A stretch of DNA of 64,000 nt from an uncultured Bacteroidales bacterium (GTDB lineage: Bacteria > Bacteroidota > Bacteroidia > Bacteroidales > UBA932), in the NCBI GenBank assembly GCA_900316245.1, contig ONCE01000013.1:40485-104484 (forward strand), read 5' to 3'. Shown one piece after another: positions 9,597 to 17,676 of the stretch. The notes beneath the pieces are model-generated. The model was not told where the DNA came from. It saw only the letters and a program-made list of their open reading frames with translations, and did not search any database. Each line of letters opens with the position of its first letter. Position 1 is the first letter of the stretch. Both the position numbers and the translations under genes were made by a program.

Positions 9597-10883
9597 ATGA
9601 AACGAACTTTAATCATCGGACTCTTGATGGGTCTTTCTACCCTGGCCTTTGCCCAGACCGGCACGTGGTCCGGCAAACTGGAGGTTCAGGGTACCAAACT
9701 GGCTCTGGTCTTCCACCTCAATGAGGAGAATCCCTCAATGGATTCCCCGGACCAGGGCGTCAAAGGCGTTCCCATTCAAGTAGAGCGCACGGAAACCGGA
9801 AAAGTAACCGTCAAGGTTCCCTCCATTGGCGCTTCCTACGAAGGCCAGTGGGTGGGAATGAAGATCAACGGTACCTTCAAGCAGATGGGTATGTCCTTCC
9901 CTATGACACTCACCCCTGGTGAAGAAAAGCTGAACCGTCCCCAGACCCCTCAGGGCCCCTTCCCTTATACACAGGAAGAAGTCTCCTTCTCTAATGGCTC
10001 CGCCGTTTTAAAAGGCACGCTGGTACTTCCGCAGGGCTATACCCGCAAGACGCCCGTCCTCATTATGGTTACCGGCAGCGGCCTCCAGAACCGTGACGAA
10101 GAAATCTACGAGCACAAGCCCTTTGCCGTTATTGCAGATGCTTTAGCAAAGTCCGGCATTGCCACCCTCCGCTACGACGACCGCGGCTTTGGCGAGTCCA
10201 CCGGCGACATCATCAACTGCACCACCGAAGACTTTAAGAACGACGCTCTGGCCGGTATTGAGTTACTCAAGGGCCGATTTGACAAGGTGGGTGTATTAGG
10301 CCACAGCGAAGGCGGCGCCATCGCCTTTCAGCTGGCTGCAGAAAAGAAGGCCGATTTTGTGGTAAGCCTTGCCGGTATGGTTGTCTCCGGGGCCCAAACG
10401 TTACTTTGGCAGAACAAAGTAGCCCTTCTGGCTGCCGGCATTCCGGAAGCCACGGTCAATACCTACTGCCAGCTCCTTTCGGACGCTTTTGACGCCCGGA
10501 TTGCCGGAAAGGCGGCTCCTTCGGCCCAAAATACCGACCTTCCGGACGCCCTCAAGCAGAACTATTCCGCTGCCGTGATGCAGCTGATGACTCCTTATAT
10601 GAAGTATTTCCTGGCCCTGGATGTCCGTCCCCTGCTGCCCGGTATCACCTGCCCGGTCCTGGCCCTCAATGGCACCAAGGACACGCAGGTGGAGTGCTCC
10701 GCCAATCTGGATGCTTTGCGTAACGGGCTTCCCGCCGGCGCTCAGCTTGTGCCTGTAGAAGGCGTCAACCACCTCTTCCAGCACTGCACCACCGGTGCCG
10801 CCTCCGAGTACCGTGATATTGAGGAAACTTTCGCCCCCGAAGCCCTTTCCGAAATGCTCCGCTGGCTCTCTGACCTTAAGTAG
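9597..10883 (+). CDS. Secreted alpha/beta-hydrolase (esterase/peptidase S9-like)
   Basis: The 428-residue protein begins with a signal peptide (MKRTLIIGLLMGLSTLAFAQ). Residues about 21-120 form a beta-rich N-terminal region common to a Bacteroidetes secreted hydrolase family. The alpha/beta-hydrolase domain follows, with RYDDRGFGES, the nucleophile elbow GHSEGG (Ser near residue 232), an acid-bearing loop NGTKDTQVE and a late catalytic-His candidate GVNHLF. It is a periplasmic serine hydrolase acting on esters or short peptides; the substrate cannot be assigned. A hairpin-rich region separates it from the convergent TonB receptor gene. Confidence 0.75.
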   Translation: MKRTLIIGLLMGLSTLAFAQTGTWSGKLEVQGTKLALVFHLNEENPSMDSPDQGVKGVPIQVERTETGKVTVKVPSIGASYEGQWVGMKINGTFKQMGMSFPMTLTPGEEKLNRPQTPQGPFPYTQEEVSFSNGSAVLKGTLVLPQGYTRKTPVLIMVTGSGLQNRDEEIYEHKPFAVIADALAKSGIATLRYDDRGFGESTGDIINCTTEDFKNDALAGIELLKGRFDKVGVLGHSEGGAIAFQLAAEKKADFVVSLAGMVVSGAQTLLWQNKVALLAAGIPEATVNTYCQLLSDAFDARIAGKAAPSAQNTDLPDALKQNYSAAVMQLMTPYMKYFLALDVRPLLPGITCPVLALNGTKDTQVECSANLDALRNGLPAGAQLVPVEGVNHLFQHCTTGAASEYRDIEETFAPEALSEMLRWLSDLK

Positions 10884-10889
10884 CCTGTT

Positions 10890-11008
10890 CCCTTCGGGAA
10901 GTGGCTCTCCTTACGCCGCAGCCGGCACTTTTGGCGTTTTTCGTCGGCTACGAGGTCAAGCAAAACGTGACAGCCAGCATTTTTGGCGTATTTTGCTGGC
11001 TGCCACGT
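10890..11008. repeat. Three hairpins between convergent genes, two sharing a loop
   Basis: A short hairpin TTCCC-TTC-GGGAA (10890-10902) follows the hydrolase stop. A second has arms near 10919 and 10945 (AGCCGGC/GTCGGCT). A third has 15-base arms ACGTGaCAGCCAGCA (10965-10979) and its complement (10994-11008) with one mismatch. The second and third share the loop sequence TTTTGGCGT. They probably act as bidirectional transcription ends, but none has a long T tract. Confidence 0.5.
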
Positions 11009-11028
11009 CATTCAATTGTTCCGAGAGA

Positions 11029-13086
11029 CTAGAACGGGACCTCCACCTTTACGGTAATATTTCGGCCCATGTTGAAGACGCCGCGGCGGCCGGTGACCAC
11101 GTTGATGTCCGCATACTTGAGGCGGCTCAGGTGGTTCTGGTAGGCCACGTCCGTAAGGTTGGAGCCAATCAGGTAGATGGAGAGGCGCTTCTTTCCCTTG
11201 ATCACGATGTCCGTACCGGCCGATGCCCCCAGCAGTACATAGCCGGGCGTGGCGGTTTCGGTGTTGTCCTTGGCATAGAAACGGTTCTGCTCCAGGTTCC
11301 AGTCTACGTTCAGGGCCACGAAGGCGTTGTTGAACGTCTTGCCTCCGTGCGAGAACTCGTACTTGGCTTCGGAGAAGAGGCGCGGGGCCGGAATCAGAGG
11401 CAGGTAGTCGCCGTTGCTCTGGTTGGCAAAGACGCAGGAGAAGGCGCTGCTCAGGTGCAGGCTGTGGAAGGGGTGGACATCCACCACCACTTCGCCGCCC
11501 TTCAGGTGGGCCAGGCCGCTCTGGAACTCGTAAACGGGAAGGTCTTCCTCGGCATATTCTCCGTTGCGGGCCGCAAAGATGTAATTGTCTATGCGGCTCA
11601 GGAAGAAGGCGGTCTTCACGGAAATGTACTTGGACGCGAAATCCAGGCCCAGGTCTCCCTGGAGGCTGTATTCGGGCTTCAGGTCCTTGTTGCCCAGTTC
11701 GTAGCGAAGGGTGCCTTCGTGCTCACCGTTGGAACCCAGTTCCGAGAGATTGGGGGCACGGAAACCACGGGCAATGTTGGCCCGGACGGTGAAGTGTTCG
11801 CCCAGCGGACGGACCACGCCCAGACTGGCCGAAAAGCCCGGGAACGTACGATAAAAATCCTCGAAGCGGTCTTCCAGGGCCTCGCTGTGCAGGCGGCGCA
11901 GGTCTATGCGCACGCCACCGGAGAAGTTCCACTCGCCCAGCTGTTTGGAAGCGGTGGCAAAGAGGCCGGCATCGAACAGGCGGTAGGCCGGAATGAGGTA
12001 CTCGTCTCCCAGATTCTGGCTGCGCTGATACATACCTCCCACGCCAAAAGCCGCTTTCCAATCGGCCGGGAACTCTACTTGATAGCGAAGATCATAGTTT
12101 AAGGTATTCAGTTTGAAATCCAGTCCGCATTCTTCGGCACTCTCTTCGAACTCCTGGCGGCGGTTCTGCTGCCAGCCCAGGATGAATTTAAGGTTGCCGC
12201 TGCCGATGCGGAAGGTATTGTCAGACACTACTTTATAGTGACGCACGTGCTGGAAAGGAAGACCCGGTCTGGAGCCAAAGGCATCGCCTTCCAGTTCGCC
12301 GGTTTCGGGATCGCGTTCGCCCTCGATGATGCCGGGCGTCAGGTGATAATAACTGAACCGGACACGGGAATAGCCCCAGGATCCGTTCTTGCCAAACAGG
12401 GCCGATGCCCCCCGCTCCCGGAAGCCCGAATTGGGCACCCATCCGTCAAAACGGTTGTGATAGGAACCGGCATACTTGTCCGAAAAACGGGCGTTCCAGA
12501 TCCAGCCGCTGTGGTTGCCCGCTGCAGCCAGGGAGTAGGTCAGGAGGTTGTTATTGCTCTGATACTCAGCGCTCACGTCGCCCTCTACCGTACCGGGAGC
12601 CGCATTGGGCATACCTTGGAAAATGAGGACGCCAGCCAGGGCGTCGGAGCCGTACATCAGCGAGGCCGGTCCCTTGAGAATCTCCACGGAGTGCACGGAG
12701 GCGCCGTCCACTTCAATGCCGTGCTCGTCGCCCCACTGCTGGCCTTCCTGGCGGATGCCGTCGTTCACCACCACCACGCGGTTGTAACCCAGTCCGCGAA
12801 TGACGGGCTTGGAGATGCCGCTGCCGGTGGTAATGGTGCTCAGACCCGGCTCTGCGGCCAGGGCATTGATGATATTGGTTGCAGCACGCCCCATCAGGTC
12901 TCCGGGCCGAATCACCGAAATAGGAGCGGGTGTATATTTGACTTTGGTATCGCCGGCCAGGCCGGTTACCACTACTTCATTCAGTTCCAGATGCCGGAAA
13001 AAGAGGTCTGTGGAGTCCGGCTGCTCCTGTGCGTTCATTGCCGTGCACACACACAGCAATGCCATCATTATTGTTTTATAATTCAT
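11029..13086 (-). CDS. TonB-dependent outer-membrane receptor, probably for a metal
   Basis: From the ATG at 13086 the protein has 685 residues and a signal peptide ending MNAQEQ; an upstream in-frame start at 13137 would add an unlikely 17 residues. The plug domain shows NEVVVTG, PISVIRPGDL, GRAATNIINAL, IRGLGYNRVVVVNDGIRQEG and VEILKGPASLMYGSDALAGV. The rest is a beta-barrel ending in a terminal Phe (KVEVPF). The QQWGDEHGIE pattern recalls receptors for metals or metal complexes. The gene upstream on the same strand encodes a His/Cys-rich secreted protein, supporting zinc or copper uptake, but the ligand is an inference. Confidence 0.85.
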   Translation of the reverse strand: MNYKTIMMALLCVCTAMNAQEQPDSTDLFFRHLELNEVVVTGLAGDTKVKYTPAPISVIRPGDLMGRAATNIINALAAEPGLSTITTGSGISKPVIRGLGYNRVVVVNDGIRQEGQQWGDEHGIEVDGASVHSVEILKGPASLMYGSDALAGVLIFQGMPNAAPGTVEGDVSAEYQSNNNLLTYSLAAAGNHSGWIWNARFSDKYAGSYHNRFDGWVPNSGFRERGASALFGKNGSWGYSRVRFSYYHLTPGIIEGERDPETGELEGDAFGSRPGLPFQHVRHYKVVSDNTFRIGSGNLKFILGWQQNRRQEFEESAEECGLDFKLNTLNYDLRYQVEFPADWKAAFGVGGMYQRSQNLGDEYLIPAYRLFDAGLFATASKQLGEWNFSGGVRIDLRRLHSEALEDRFEDFYRTFPGFSASLGVVRPLGEHFTVRANIARGFRAPNLSELGSNGEHEGTLRYELGNKDLKPEYSLQGDLGLDFASKYISVKTAFFLSRIDNYIFAARNGEYAEEDLPVYEFQSGLAHLKGGEVVVDVHPFHSLHLSSAFSCVFANQSNGDYLPLIPAPRLFSEAKYEFSHGGKTFNNAFVALNVDWNLEQNRFYAKDNTETATPGYVLLGASAGTDIVIKGKKRLSIYLIGSNLTDVAYQNHLSRLKYADINVVTGRRGVFNMGRNITVKVEVPF

Positions 13087-13136
13087 TCTGTTATTGTTGG
13101 TTGGCAAAAGAATATTATTTTTTGTGCAGTTGCCCA

Positions 13137-13215
13137 AAAAACCAATTTTCTTTTGCTGATAGTACCATGTGGTACCACTACTTTTGATTTTGGAGGCAGA
13201 GGAAAATTGGTTTTT
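13137..13215. repeat. Nested inverted repeats between the small metal-type gene and the TonB receptor
   Basis: Perfect 14-base arms AAAAACCAATTTTC (13137-13150) and its complement (13202-13215) enclose a second perfect dyad, GTACCA-TG-TGGTAC (13162-13175). In the - strand transcript the outer stem is AU-rich and is followed by U residues. It could be a terminator or attenuator between the two genes, and the inner dyad could be a dimeric repressor site. Confidence 0.5.
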
Positions 13216-13246
13216 CTTCTGCCGTAAGGTCAGACGACCGTCTCGA

Positions 13247-13600
13247 TTAAAAACAGAATGATACCGGAGGAGCCCGGGCCGGGATGGAAGGATTGAATAA
13301 GCAGGCCGATGCGCTTACAGGCTCCGTGTACACCTTGGCAACCATCGAACGGAACAGCCGCACGATGCTCTGCTTTCCGGGCGTATACTGCACGGAAAGA
13401 AGCTGGCAGATGAGACAGTCCTGGATGGACGTGTCGCTGCTGAGGTGGGCGGTATGGGGCCGATGGTGCAGACAGGCGTCGCAGTTGTCGGTTTCGGCGG
13501 CCTCGTGATTGTGATGATGGAAGGGGGCGGCAAAAACCAACGGGAGAATCACCGCCAGCAGGGCGGCCGACCGGAAAGCCTTATGACTGCTAATCCACAT
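13247..13600 (-). CDS. Small secreted His/Cys-rich protein upstream of the TonB receptor
   Basis: The ATG at 13600 gives 117 residues; a TTG at 13612 in the same frame lies inside the promoter and is unlikely to be used. A signal or anchor sequence (AFRSAALLAVILPLVFAAPF) is followed by HHHNHE, CDACLHHRPHTAH and CLICQ, clusters that could bind zinc or copper. The family is not recognised with confidence; short proteins of this style (DUF2946-like) often precede metal TonB receptors. The promoter gives an almost leaderless start. Confidence 0.6.
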   Translation of the reverse strand: MWISSHKAFRSAALLAVILPLVFAAPFHHHNHEAAETDNCDACLHHRPHTAHLSSDTSIQDCLICQLLSVQYTPGKQSIVRLFRSMVAKVYTEPVSASACLFNPSIPARAPPVSFCF

Positions 13601-13609
13601 TTGACGGAA

Positions 13610-13617
13610 CAAAGATA
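13610..13617 (-). promoter_or_regulatory. -7 element for the His/Cys-rich small protein
   Basis: The - strand reads TATCTTTG (TAnnTTTG), only 9 bases before the ATG at 13600. The expected start of transcription is near 13604, leaving about 4 bases of leader. Confidence 0.5.
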
Positions 13618-13630
13618 TAAAAATATTTTA

Positions 13631-13638
13631 TAAATTTG
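13631..13638 (+). promoter_or_regulatory. -7 element for anmK
   Basis: TAAATTTG fits TAnnTTTG and lies 23 bases before the anmK ATG at 13662. It is divergent from the promoter at 13610-13617. Confidence 0.5.
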
Positions 13639-13661
13639 TAAAGAATAAACTGCAAGAAGAA

Positions 13662-14720
13662 ATGACCCAAACTATGACCAGTATCGGCCTTATGTCCGGA
13701 ACTTCCGTAGACGGCCTGGATGTATGTTGCGCCACCTTTACCCTGAAAGACGGGAAATGGAGTTTCCACATTGACTGCGCCCGCGGATACGACTATCCCG
13801 CCGAACTCAAGCAGAAACTGGGCAAGGACGTCCAGAATATGAGTGCTTACGAGTTCGTGGCTTTCCACAGCGCCTACGGCCGCTTCCTGGGACAGCGGGT
13901 CAATGATTTTATGGCCGAATTTGGCGTAAAGCCCGACATCATAGCCTCCCACGGCTCCACGGTCTTCCACGAGCCCGGCAAGAAGATTATGTATCAGATT
14001 GGGGACGGTGCGGCCATTGCCGCCGAGACCGGCATTCCCACCGTTTCGGACTTCCGCCGGCTGGACATTATGCTGGGCGGTCAGGGGGCACCGCTGGTAC
14101 CTGTGGGGGATAATCTTCTCTTCGGCCAGTATGATTATTGCCTCAATATCGGCGGCTTCTCCAACATCTCCTGGCGGGACGGAGACAAGCGCATTGCCTT
14201 CGACATCTCTCCGGTGAACTATGTGATCAACCGGTTTACCCGTTCCATCGGCCTGGAAATGGACCGAGATGGCGATATTGCCCGGAAGGGAACCGTGCAC
14301 CAGCCGCTGCTGGATCAACTTAACGCCCTGGACTATTATTCCAAGACCTGGCCCAAATCCCTGGGCCGCGAATGGGTAGAAGCAAATGTGTTTCCTCTGC
14401 TGGATGCCAGCGGGTTAACTATGGAAGACCTGCTCCGAACCTATTACGAGCACTGCGCAGAGCAGCTGGCCAAAGTAACCTCTCCCGGAAAGAGCCTGCT
14501 GGTAACCGGCGGCGGCGCCTACAACAAATTCCTGATTGAACGTATGCGCGCCCTTTCCGGCTGCAACATCGTGGTTCCGGAGCCTGCCATTATCGAATTC
14601 AAGGAGGCGCTTATCTTTGCCTTCCTGGGCGTTCTCTATATGTGGGACATCCCTTCCTGCCTGCGTTCTGTCACCGGCGCCGCCCACGACAACATAGGCG
14701 GTATGCTCTTTAAAGTCTAG
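13662..14720 (+). CDS. anmK: Anhydro-N-acetylmuramic acid kinase
   Basis: The 352-residue protein begins with the diagnostic GLMSGTSVDGLDVC, the ATP-binding region of AnmK, and contains VSDFRRLDIMLGGQGAPLVP and LVTGGGAYNKFL, all hallmarks of the family (usual length about 360-390). It phosphorylates 1,6-anhydroMurNAc with ring opening to MurNAc-6-phosphate during peptidoglycan recycling in the cytoplasm. It stands alone, facing away from the metal receptor genes. NamZ, an exo-muramidase for MurNAc, is encoded 17 kb away in the window, so two steps of muramic acid turnover are represented. Confidence 0.95.
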   Translation: MTQTMTSIGLMSGTSVDGLDVCCATFTLKDGKWSFHIDCARGYDYPAELKQKLGKDVQNMSAYEFVAFHSAYGRFLGQRVNDFMAEFGVKPDIIASHGSTVFHEPGKKIMYQIGDGAAIAAETGIPTVSDFRRLDIMLGGQGAPLVPVGDNLLFGQYDYCLNIGGFSNISWRDGDKRIAFDISPVNYVINRFTRSIGLEMDRDGDIARKGTVHQPLLDQLNALDYYSKTWPKSLGREWVEANVFPLLDASGLTMEDLLRTYYEHCAEQLAKVTSPGKSLLVTGGGAYNKFLIERMRALSGCNIVVPEPAIIEFKEALIFAFLGVLYMWDIPSCLRSVTGAAHDNIGGMLFKV

Positions 14721-14740
14721 GGATCAGACCTCCCCGTGCA

Positions 14741-14822
14741 GTAGACGGTCCAAAAAATGTAACGTCTACCGCGATAAGGTACCCAAAATGCGGTAGACGG
14801 TCCAGAAAGTGGGACGTCTACC
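14741..14822. repeat. Tandem GTAGACG hairpins between convergent genes
   Basis: Two copies of a unit of about 30 bases stand in tandem. In copy 1, GTAGACG (14741-14747) pairs with CGTCTAC (14763-14769). In copy 2, GGTAGACG (14792-14799) pairs with CGTCTACC (14815-14822). Both carry GTCCA right after the left arm. The second hairpin overlaps the stop codon of the LptB-like gene. No T tract follows, so they look like a dispersed repeat as well as a transcription end. Confidence 0.6.
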
Positions 14823-15471
14823 TCAGATAACCATGTCTGACCAGATCTTCACGGGAGTGAACCTGGTTGGTATAGCCGTCTGCAATGACAAAAAGACTAT
14901 CGGCTACGGAGGATATGGCTTCGTAGTTGTGGTCGGTAACAATGATTCCGTGGTCCTTGCTGCGCTCGCGAATGAGCTCCTGAACGGATTCGATGCTCAC
15001 GGGATCAATCTGCGAAAAAGGCTCGTCCAGGATATAGAAAGGAGCCTCGCTCAGCAAGATCAGATACAGTTCCACCAGCCTGGCTTCACCTCCGGAAAGT
15101 TCCCAGATATAGGAATCGTAGAAACGGGAGTATTTGGGGAAACGGTTGACAAAGGACCAGTAGTTCACTCCATAGAGTTCAAAGGCCCGGTGCAAAGAAA
15201 TGCTCTCCGGCAGCAAACGTCCCTGGGGAAGGTATCTGATAAAACGGCCTATAACCTGGAGATCCACCGGTTTTTCGTCCATGCTTACCATCACGTTCTC
15301 CACCCTCAGACCGCCCATCAGGGCACGGAACATACAGGACTTGCCGGCTCCGTTTCGGCCCAGAAGACCCGTAACCATACCCGTTTCAGAAGTGATGTAA
15401 CCGCCGCTCAAAACCGTCTTGTCTCCAAAACGGACCACCACGCTGTCCACTATGAGCTTGTGTTTATCCAT
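14818..15471 (-). CDS. LptB-like ABC transporter ATPase
   Basis: The 217-residue ATPase has a Walker A motif GRNGAGKS, signature WELSGGEARLVEL, Walker B FYILDEPFSQIDP and switch-His segment IIVTDHNYEAISS. The DEPFSQIDP/TDHNY combination resembles LptB-type ATPases. Its start overlaps the end of the 105-residue membrane protein by 8 bases, so the pair probably forms a minimal ABC unit, though no conventional permease is present. It is the last gene of a four-gene - strand run that starts with an M23 peptidase. The substrate is unknown. Confidence 0.85.
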   Translation of the reverse strand: MDKHKLIVDSVVVRFGDKTVLSGGYITSETGMVTGLLGRNGAGKSCMFRALMGGLRVENVMVSMDEKPVDLQVIGRFIRYLPQGRLLPESISLHRAFELYGVNYWSFVNRFPKYSRFYDSYIWELSGGEARLVELYLILLSEAPFYILDEPFSQIDPVSIESVQELIRERSKDHGIIVTDHNYEAISSVADSLFVIADGYTNQVHSREDLVRHGYLR

Positions 15472-15781
15472 GCAGCAGAAGGACAGTGTTTAAAAGGATT
15501 GCGAGAGTCAGGAAATCCACCAAAAGAACGCGTATCTCCATTTTTCGGCGGGAAAGGCCCAGATTGATATAGAAGAAACACCTGTCTTTATCCCGGAACT
15601 GGTGTAACAAAAAGAGCGTAATGGCATACAACGGCATCTTCAGGATAAAAGCATTCATGAAAAAGGTATACGAAAACCCATTCCAAAGTAGAAACGTGCA
15701 AAACAGATTATACACGCCTCCCACCAGAAACTGGGGTTTTCCGTAACTCCAAATGAGGAAGATGCGGTCTTTTAGTTGCAT
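15464..15781 (-). CDS. Small membrane protein, partner of the ABC ATPase
   Basis: The 105-residue protein has three hydrophobic stretches: about residues 17-42 (FLVGGVYNLFCTFLLWNGF), 44-62 and 87-103 (DFLTLAILLNTVLLLHG). Between the second and third lies a basic cytosolic loop with NLGLSRRKMEIR. The family is not recognised. The start codon is directly adjacent to the stop of the FNT gene, and the 3' end overlaps the ATPase gene, so it is probably the membrane half of a very small ABC system. With only three segments it would have to oligomerise to form a channel. Confidence 0.6.
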   Translation of the reverse strand: MQLKDRIFLIWSYGKPQFLVGGVYNLFCTFLLWNGFSYTFFMNAFILKMPLYAITLFLLHQFRDKDRCFFYINLGLSRRKMEIRVLLVDFLTLAILLNTVLLLHG

Positions 15782-16357
15782 TTATCCCTCTTTCGGCCAA
15801 AGGACGCGGCGGACGTTGCAGCCTACGTAGTTGCCTACAACGATGATGGGATAGAACCAGAGGATGGCGGGGTTCCACTTCCAGGCGCCCACGAGGTAGA
15901 CGACGTCTGCAATGGAGTGGTAGAAGCCGCAGAGGATAAAGAGCGGCACTCCAAAGATGATGGGAATGAAGGACTTGCTGGTTCTGTAGAGCCACACGGA
16001 GAGGTCGATGATGATACCGCAGCCCACGGCACGCAGGAAACTGCGCCAGGGACCCTGGGCAAAACGGCCGGCCACCACGGCTTGGGCCCGTTCCATAGGC
16101 TCGCCGCCCAGGGCAACAACCAGAAGGCCGATAAGCGTACAGGCCACCACGTTGAAGAACCAGATGCGGGTTAAGGCGGAGAGGTCCGTAAGGACGCCGG
16201 CCTTTCCGGTATACAGGTTGGAGCCGGAAATGACCACGCCAACAAGGCCGAAGCCAAAAATGACCGCCCCGGGGATACCGCCGAGGGCCAGGAAACCATA
16301 GGCACCCAGGCCAATCAGAAGGCCTGCCATCAGAGAGAGCCGATTGTCTTTATTCAT
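15782..16357 (-). CDS. Compact formate/nitrite-family (FNT) channel
   Basis: The 191-residue integral membrane protein is about 80-90 residues shorter than FocA/NirC (about 270-285). Six hydrophobic helices can still be placed (about 8-28, 30-52, 64-84, 102-124, 129-153 and 162-188). FGFGLVGVVISGSNLYTG corresponds to the first FNT broken helix, and CGFYHSIADVVYL to the second, carrying the conserved central His. It would move formate or a similar small anion. Its start overlaps the stop of the M23 gene by 4 bases (ATGA type). Confidence 0.75.
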   Translation of the reverse strand: MNKDNRLSLMAGLLIGLGAYGFLALGGIPGAVIFGFGLVGVVISGSNLYTGKAGVLTDLSALTRIWFFNVVACTLIGLLVVALGGEPMERAQAVVAGRFAQGPWRSFLRAVGCGIIIDLSVWLYRTSKSFIPIIFGVPLFILCGFYHSIADVVYLVGAWKWNPAILWFYPIIVVGNYVGCNVRRVLWPKEG

Positions 16358-17592
16358 TGGGTTATCAGTTTATTAGCGTTTAGAAGGGAATCCAGCCTGT
16401 GGGAGCGGAACTTGTACAGGGAATCCAGGGCCGGAAGATACTGCTGCTGAATGGGTTCTCCGGAAGGAGAATCCATCTTGAGCGGATTGATGGGCGTACC
16501 GTTTTTCCACACGCGGAAATCCAGGTGCGGGCCCGTGGCCGTACCCGTCATACCCACATAACCGATTACCTGTCCCTGGTGCACCCGGTCCCCTACCTTG
16601 AGGCCCGAAGCGTACTTGGAAAGGTGCATATAGCCGGTGGTATAAACGGAGTTGTGGCGAATCTTGACGGTGTTGCCACCGCCGCCGCCCCAGCCCTTGC
16701 TGATGACGGTACCGTCACCGATGCTCATCACGGGCGTGCCGGTGGGAGCGGCATAGTCTACGCCCGTATGGGGACGGACCACGCCGTGCACGGGATGCAG
16801 GCGGTGATAGGAGAAACCGGAAGAGATGCGGGTAAACTTGAGCGGGGCCTTGAGGAAAGCCTTGCGCATGCTTTCGCCTTTCTCGTTCCAATATTTGTTG
16901 CCGCCATCCTGCTGGTCGAAGAACAGCGCGGGGAAATCCTTATCGGCCCGGCTGAAGACGGCATATTCTACGTCGTTAATCCTAAAGACCTCTCCCTCAC
17001 AGACATCCTGGTGGTACAGCACGCGGAAGCGGTCCCCTTCCTGCAGGCCGAAGAAATCCACCGTCCAGGCGTAAATATCGGCCAGTTCCACTATCAGCAG
17101 CGGCGAGGCACCGGCGTCCAGCATATCGTTCCAGAGGGAGGAGTGGATGGTGACATCGGCCACCTTTTCCTGCCTCTCGACGGGTTTGTCGTACGTCCAG
17201 GCCGCCAAGCTGTCCTTGCAGTGGAAGATGATGCTGCGCACCCGGCCTTCTTCATACACCAGATACTTCAGCTGCGTGGAATCCTGATAATACGCCTGCC
17301 AGGCCGCTCCGGCGCGGAACTTACGGACATCGAAAATGCTGTCGGAAGCCTGGATGAGTCTGTAGGTCTCATCCCCTGAGATACCCAGGGAAGACAGGAG
17401 CCCGGAGAAAGTGGCACCACCCGCAACAACGCCGTTCACCACCCGGAAAGAATCCGTGCAGAAGCCCAGGGGGTACACCGTGTCCTGCTTGACCGGAGCC
17501 TCTTCCTGAACGGGGGCGGCAGAGCGCTGCCTCCATTGGCAGGAAAGCGTGAAAATAAACAAGATGGCTACGGCAACAAGGCTTCTTCTCAT
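16354..17592 (-). CDS. M23-family peptidoglycan peptidase
   Basis: The 412-residue protein has a lipoprotein-type N-terminus (MRRSLVAVAILFIFTLSC, lipobox Cys18). A middle region (about 60-250) has LysM/OapA-like N-terminal features of the MepM type. The C-terminal LytM domain shows HPVHGVVRPHTGVDYAAPTG with the HxxxD zinc ligands and TGTATGPHLDFRVWKNG. The usual second motif HxH appears here as HLD, so the third zinc ligand may be Asp or activity may be altered. Predicted role: cross-link cleavage at the cell envelope. It is the first gene of the run with FNT, a small membrane protein and an ABC ATPase. Confidence 0.85.
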   Translation of the reverse strand: MRRSLVAVAILFIFTLSCQWRQRSAAPVQEEAPVKQDTVYPLGFCTDSFRVVNGVVAGGATFSGLLSSLGISGDETYRLIQASDSIFDVRKFRAGAAWQAYYQDSTQLKYLVYEEGRVRSIIFHCKDSLAAWTYDKPVERQEKVADVTIHSSLWNDMLDAGASPLLIVELADIYAWTVDFFGLQEGDRFRVLYHQDVCEGEVFRINDVEYAVFSRADKDFPALFFDQQDGGNKYWNEKGESMRKAFLKAPLKFTRISSGFSYHRLHPVHGVVRPHTGVDYAAPTGTPVMSIGDGTVISKGWGGGGGNTVKIRHNSVYTTGYMHLSKYASGLKVGDRVHQGQVIGYVGMTGTATGPHLDFRVWKNGTPINPLKMDSPSGEPIQQQYLPALDSLYKFRSHRLDSLLNANKLITQ

Positions 17593-17610
17593 AAGGTACT
17601 ACTGTTTCTG

Positions 17611-17618
17611 CAAAGATA
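17611..17618 (-). promoter_or_regulatory. -7 element for the M23 operon
   Basis: The - strand reads TATCTTTG (TAnnTTTG), 18 bases before the ATG at 17592. No clear -33 TTTG at the right spacing. Confidence 0.4.
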
Positions 17619-17676
17619 GCAAAGAATTGGTTTAATGCGAAAGAATTCTTATCTTGCAAAGAATTAATAACACTAT

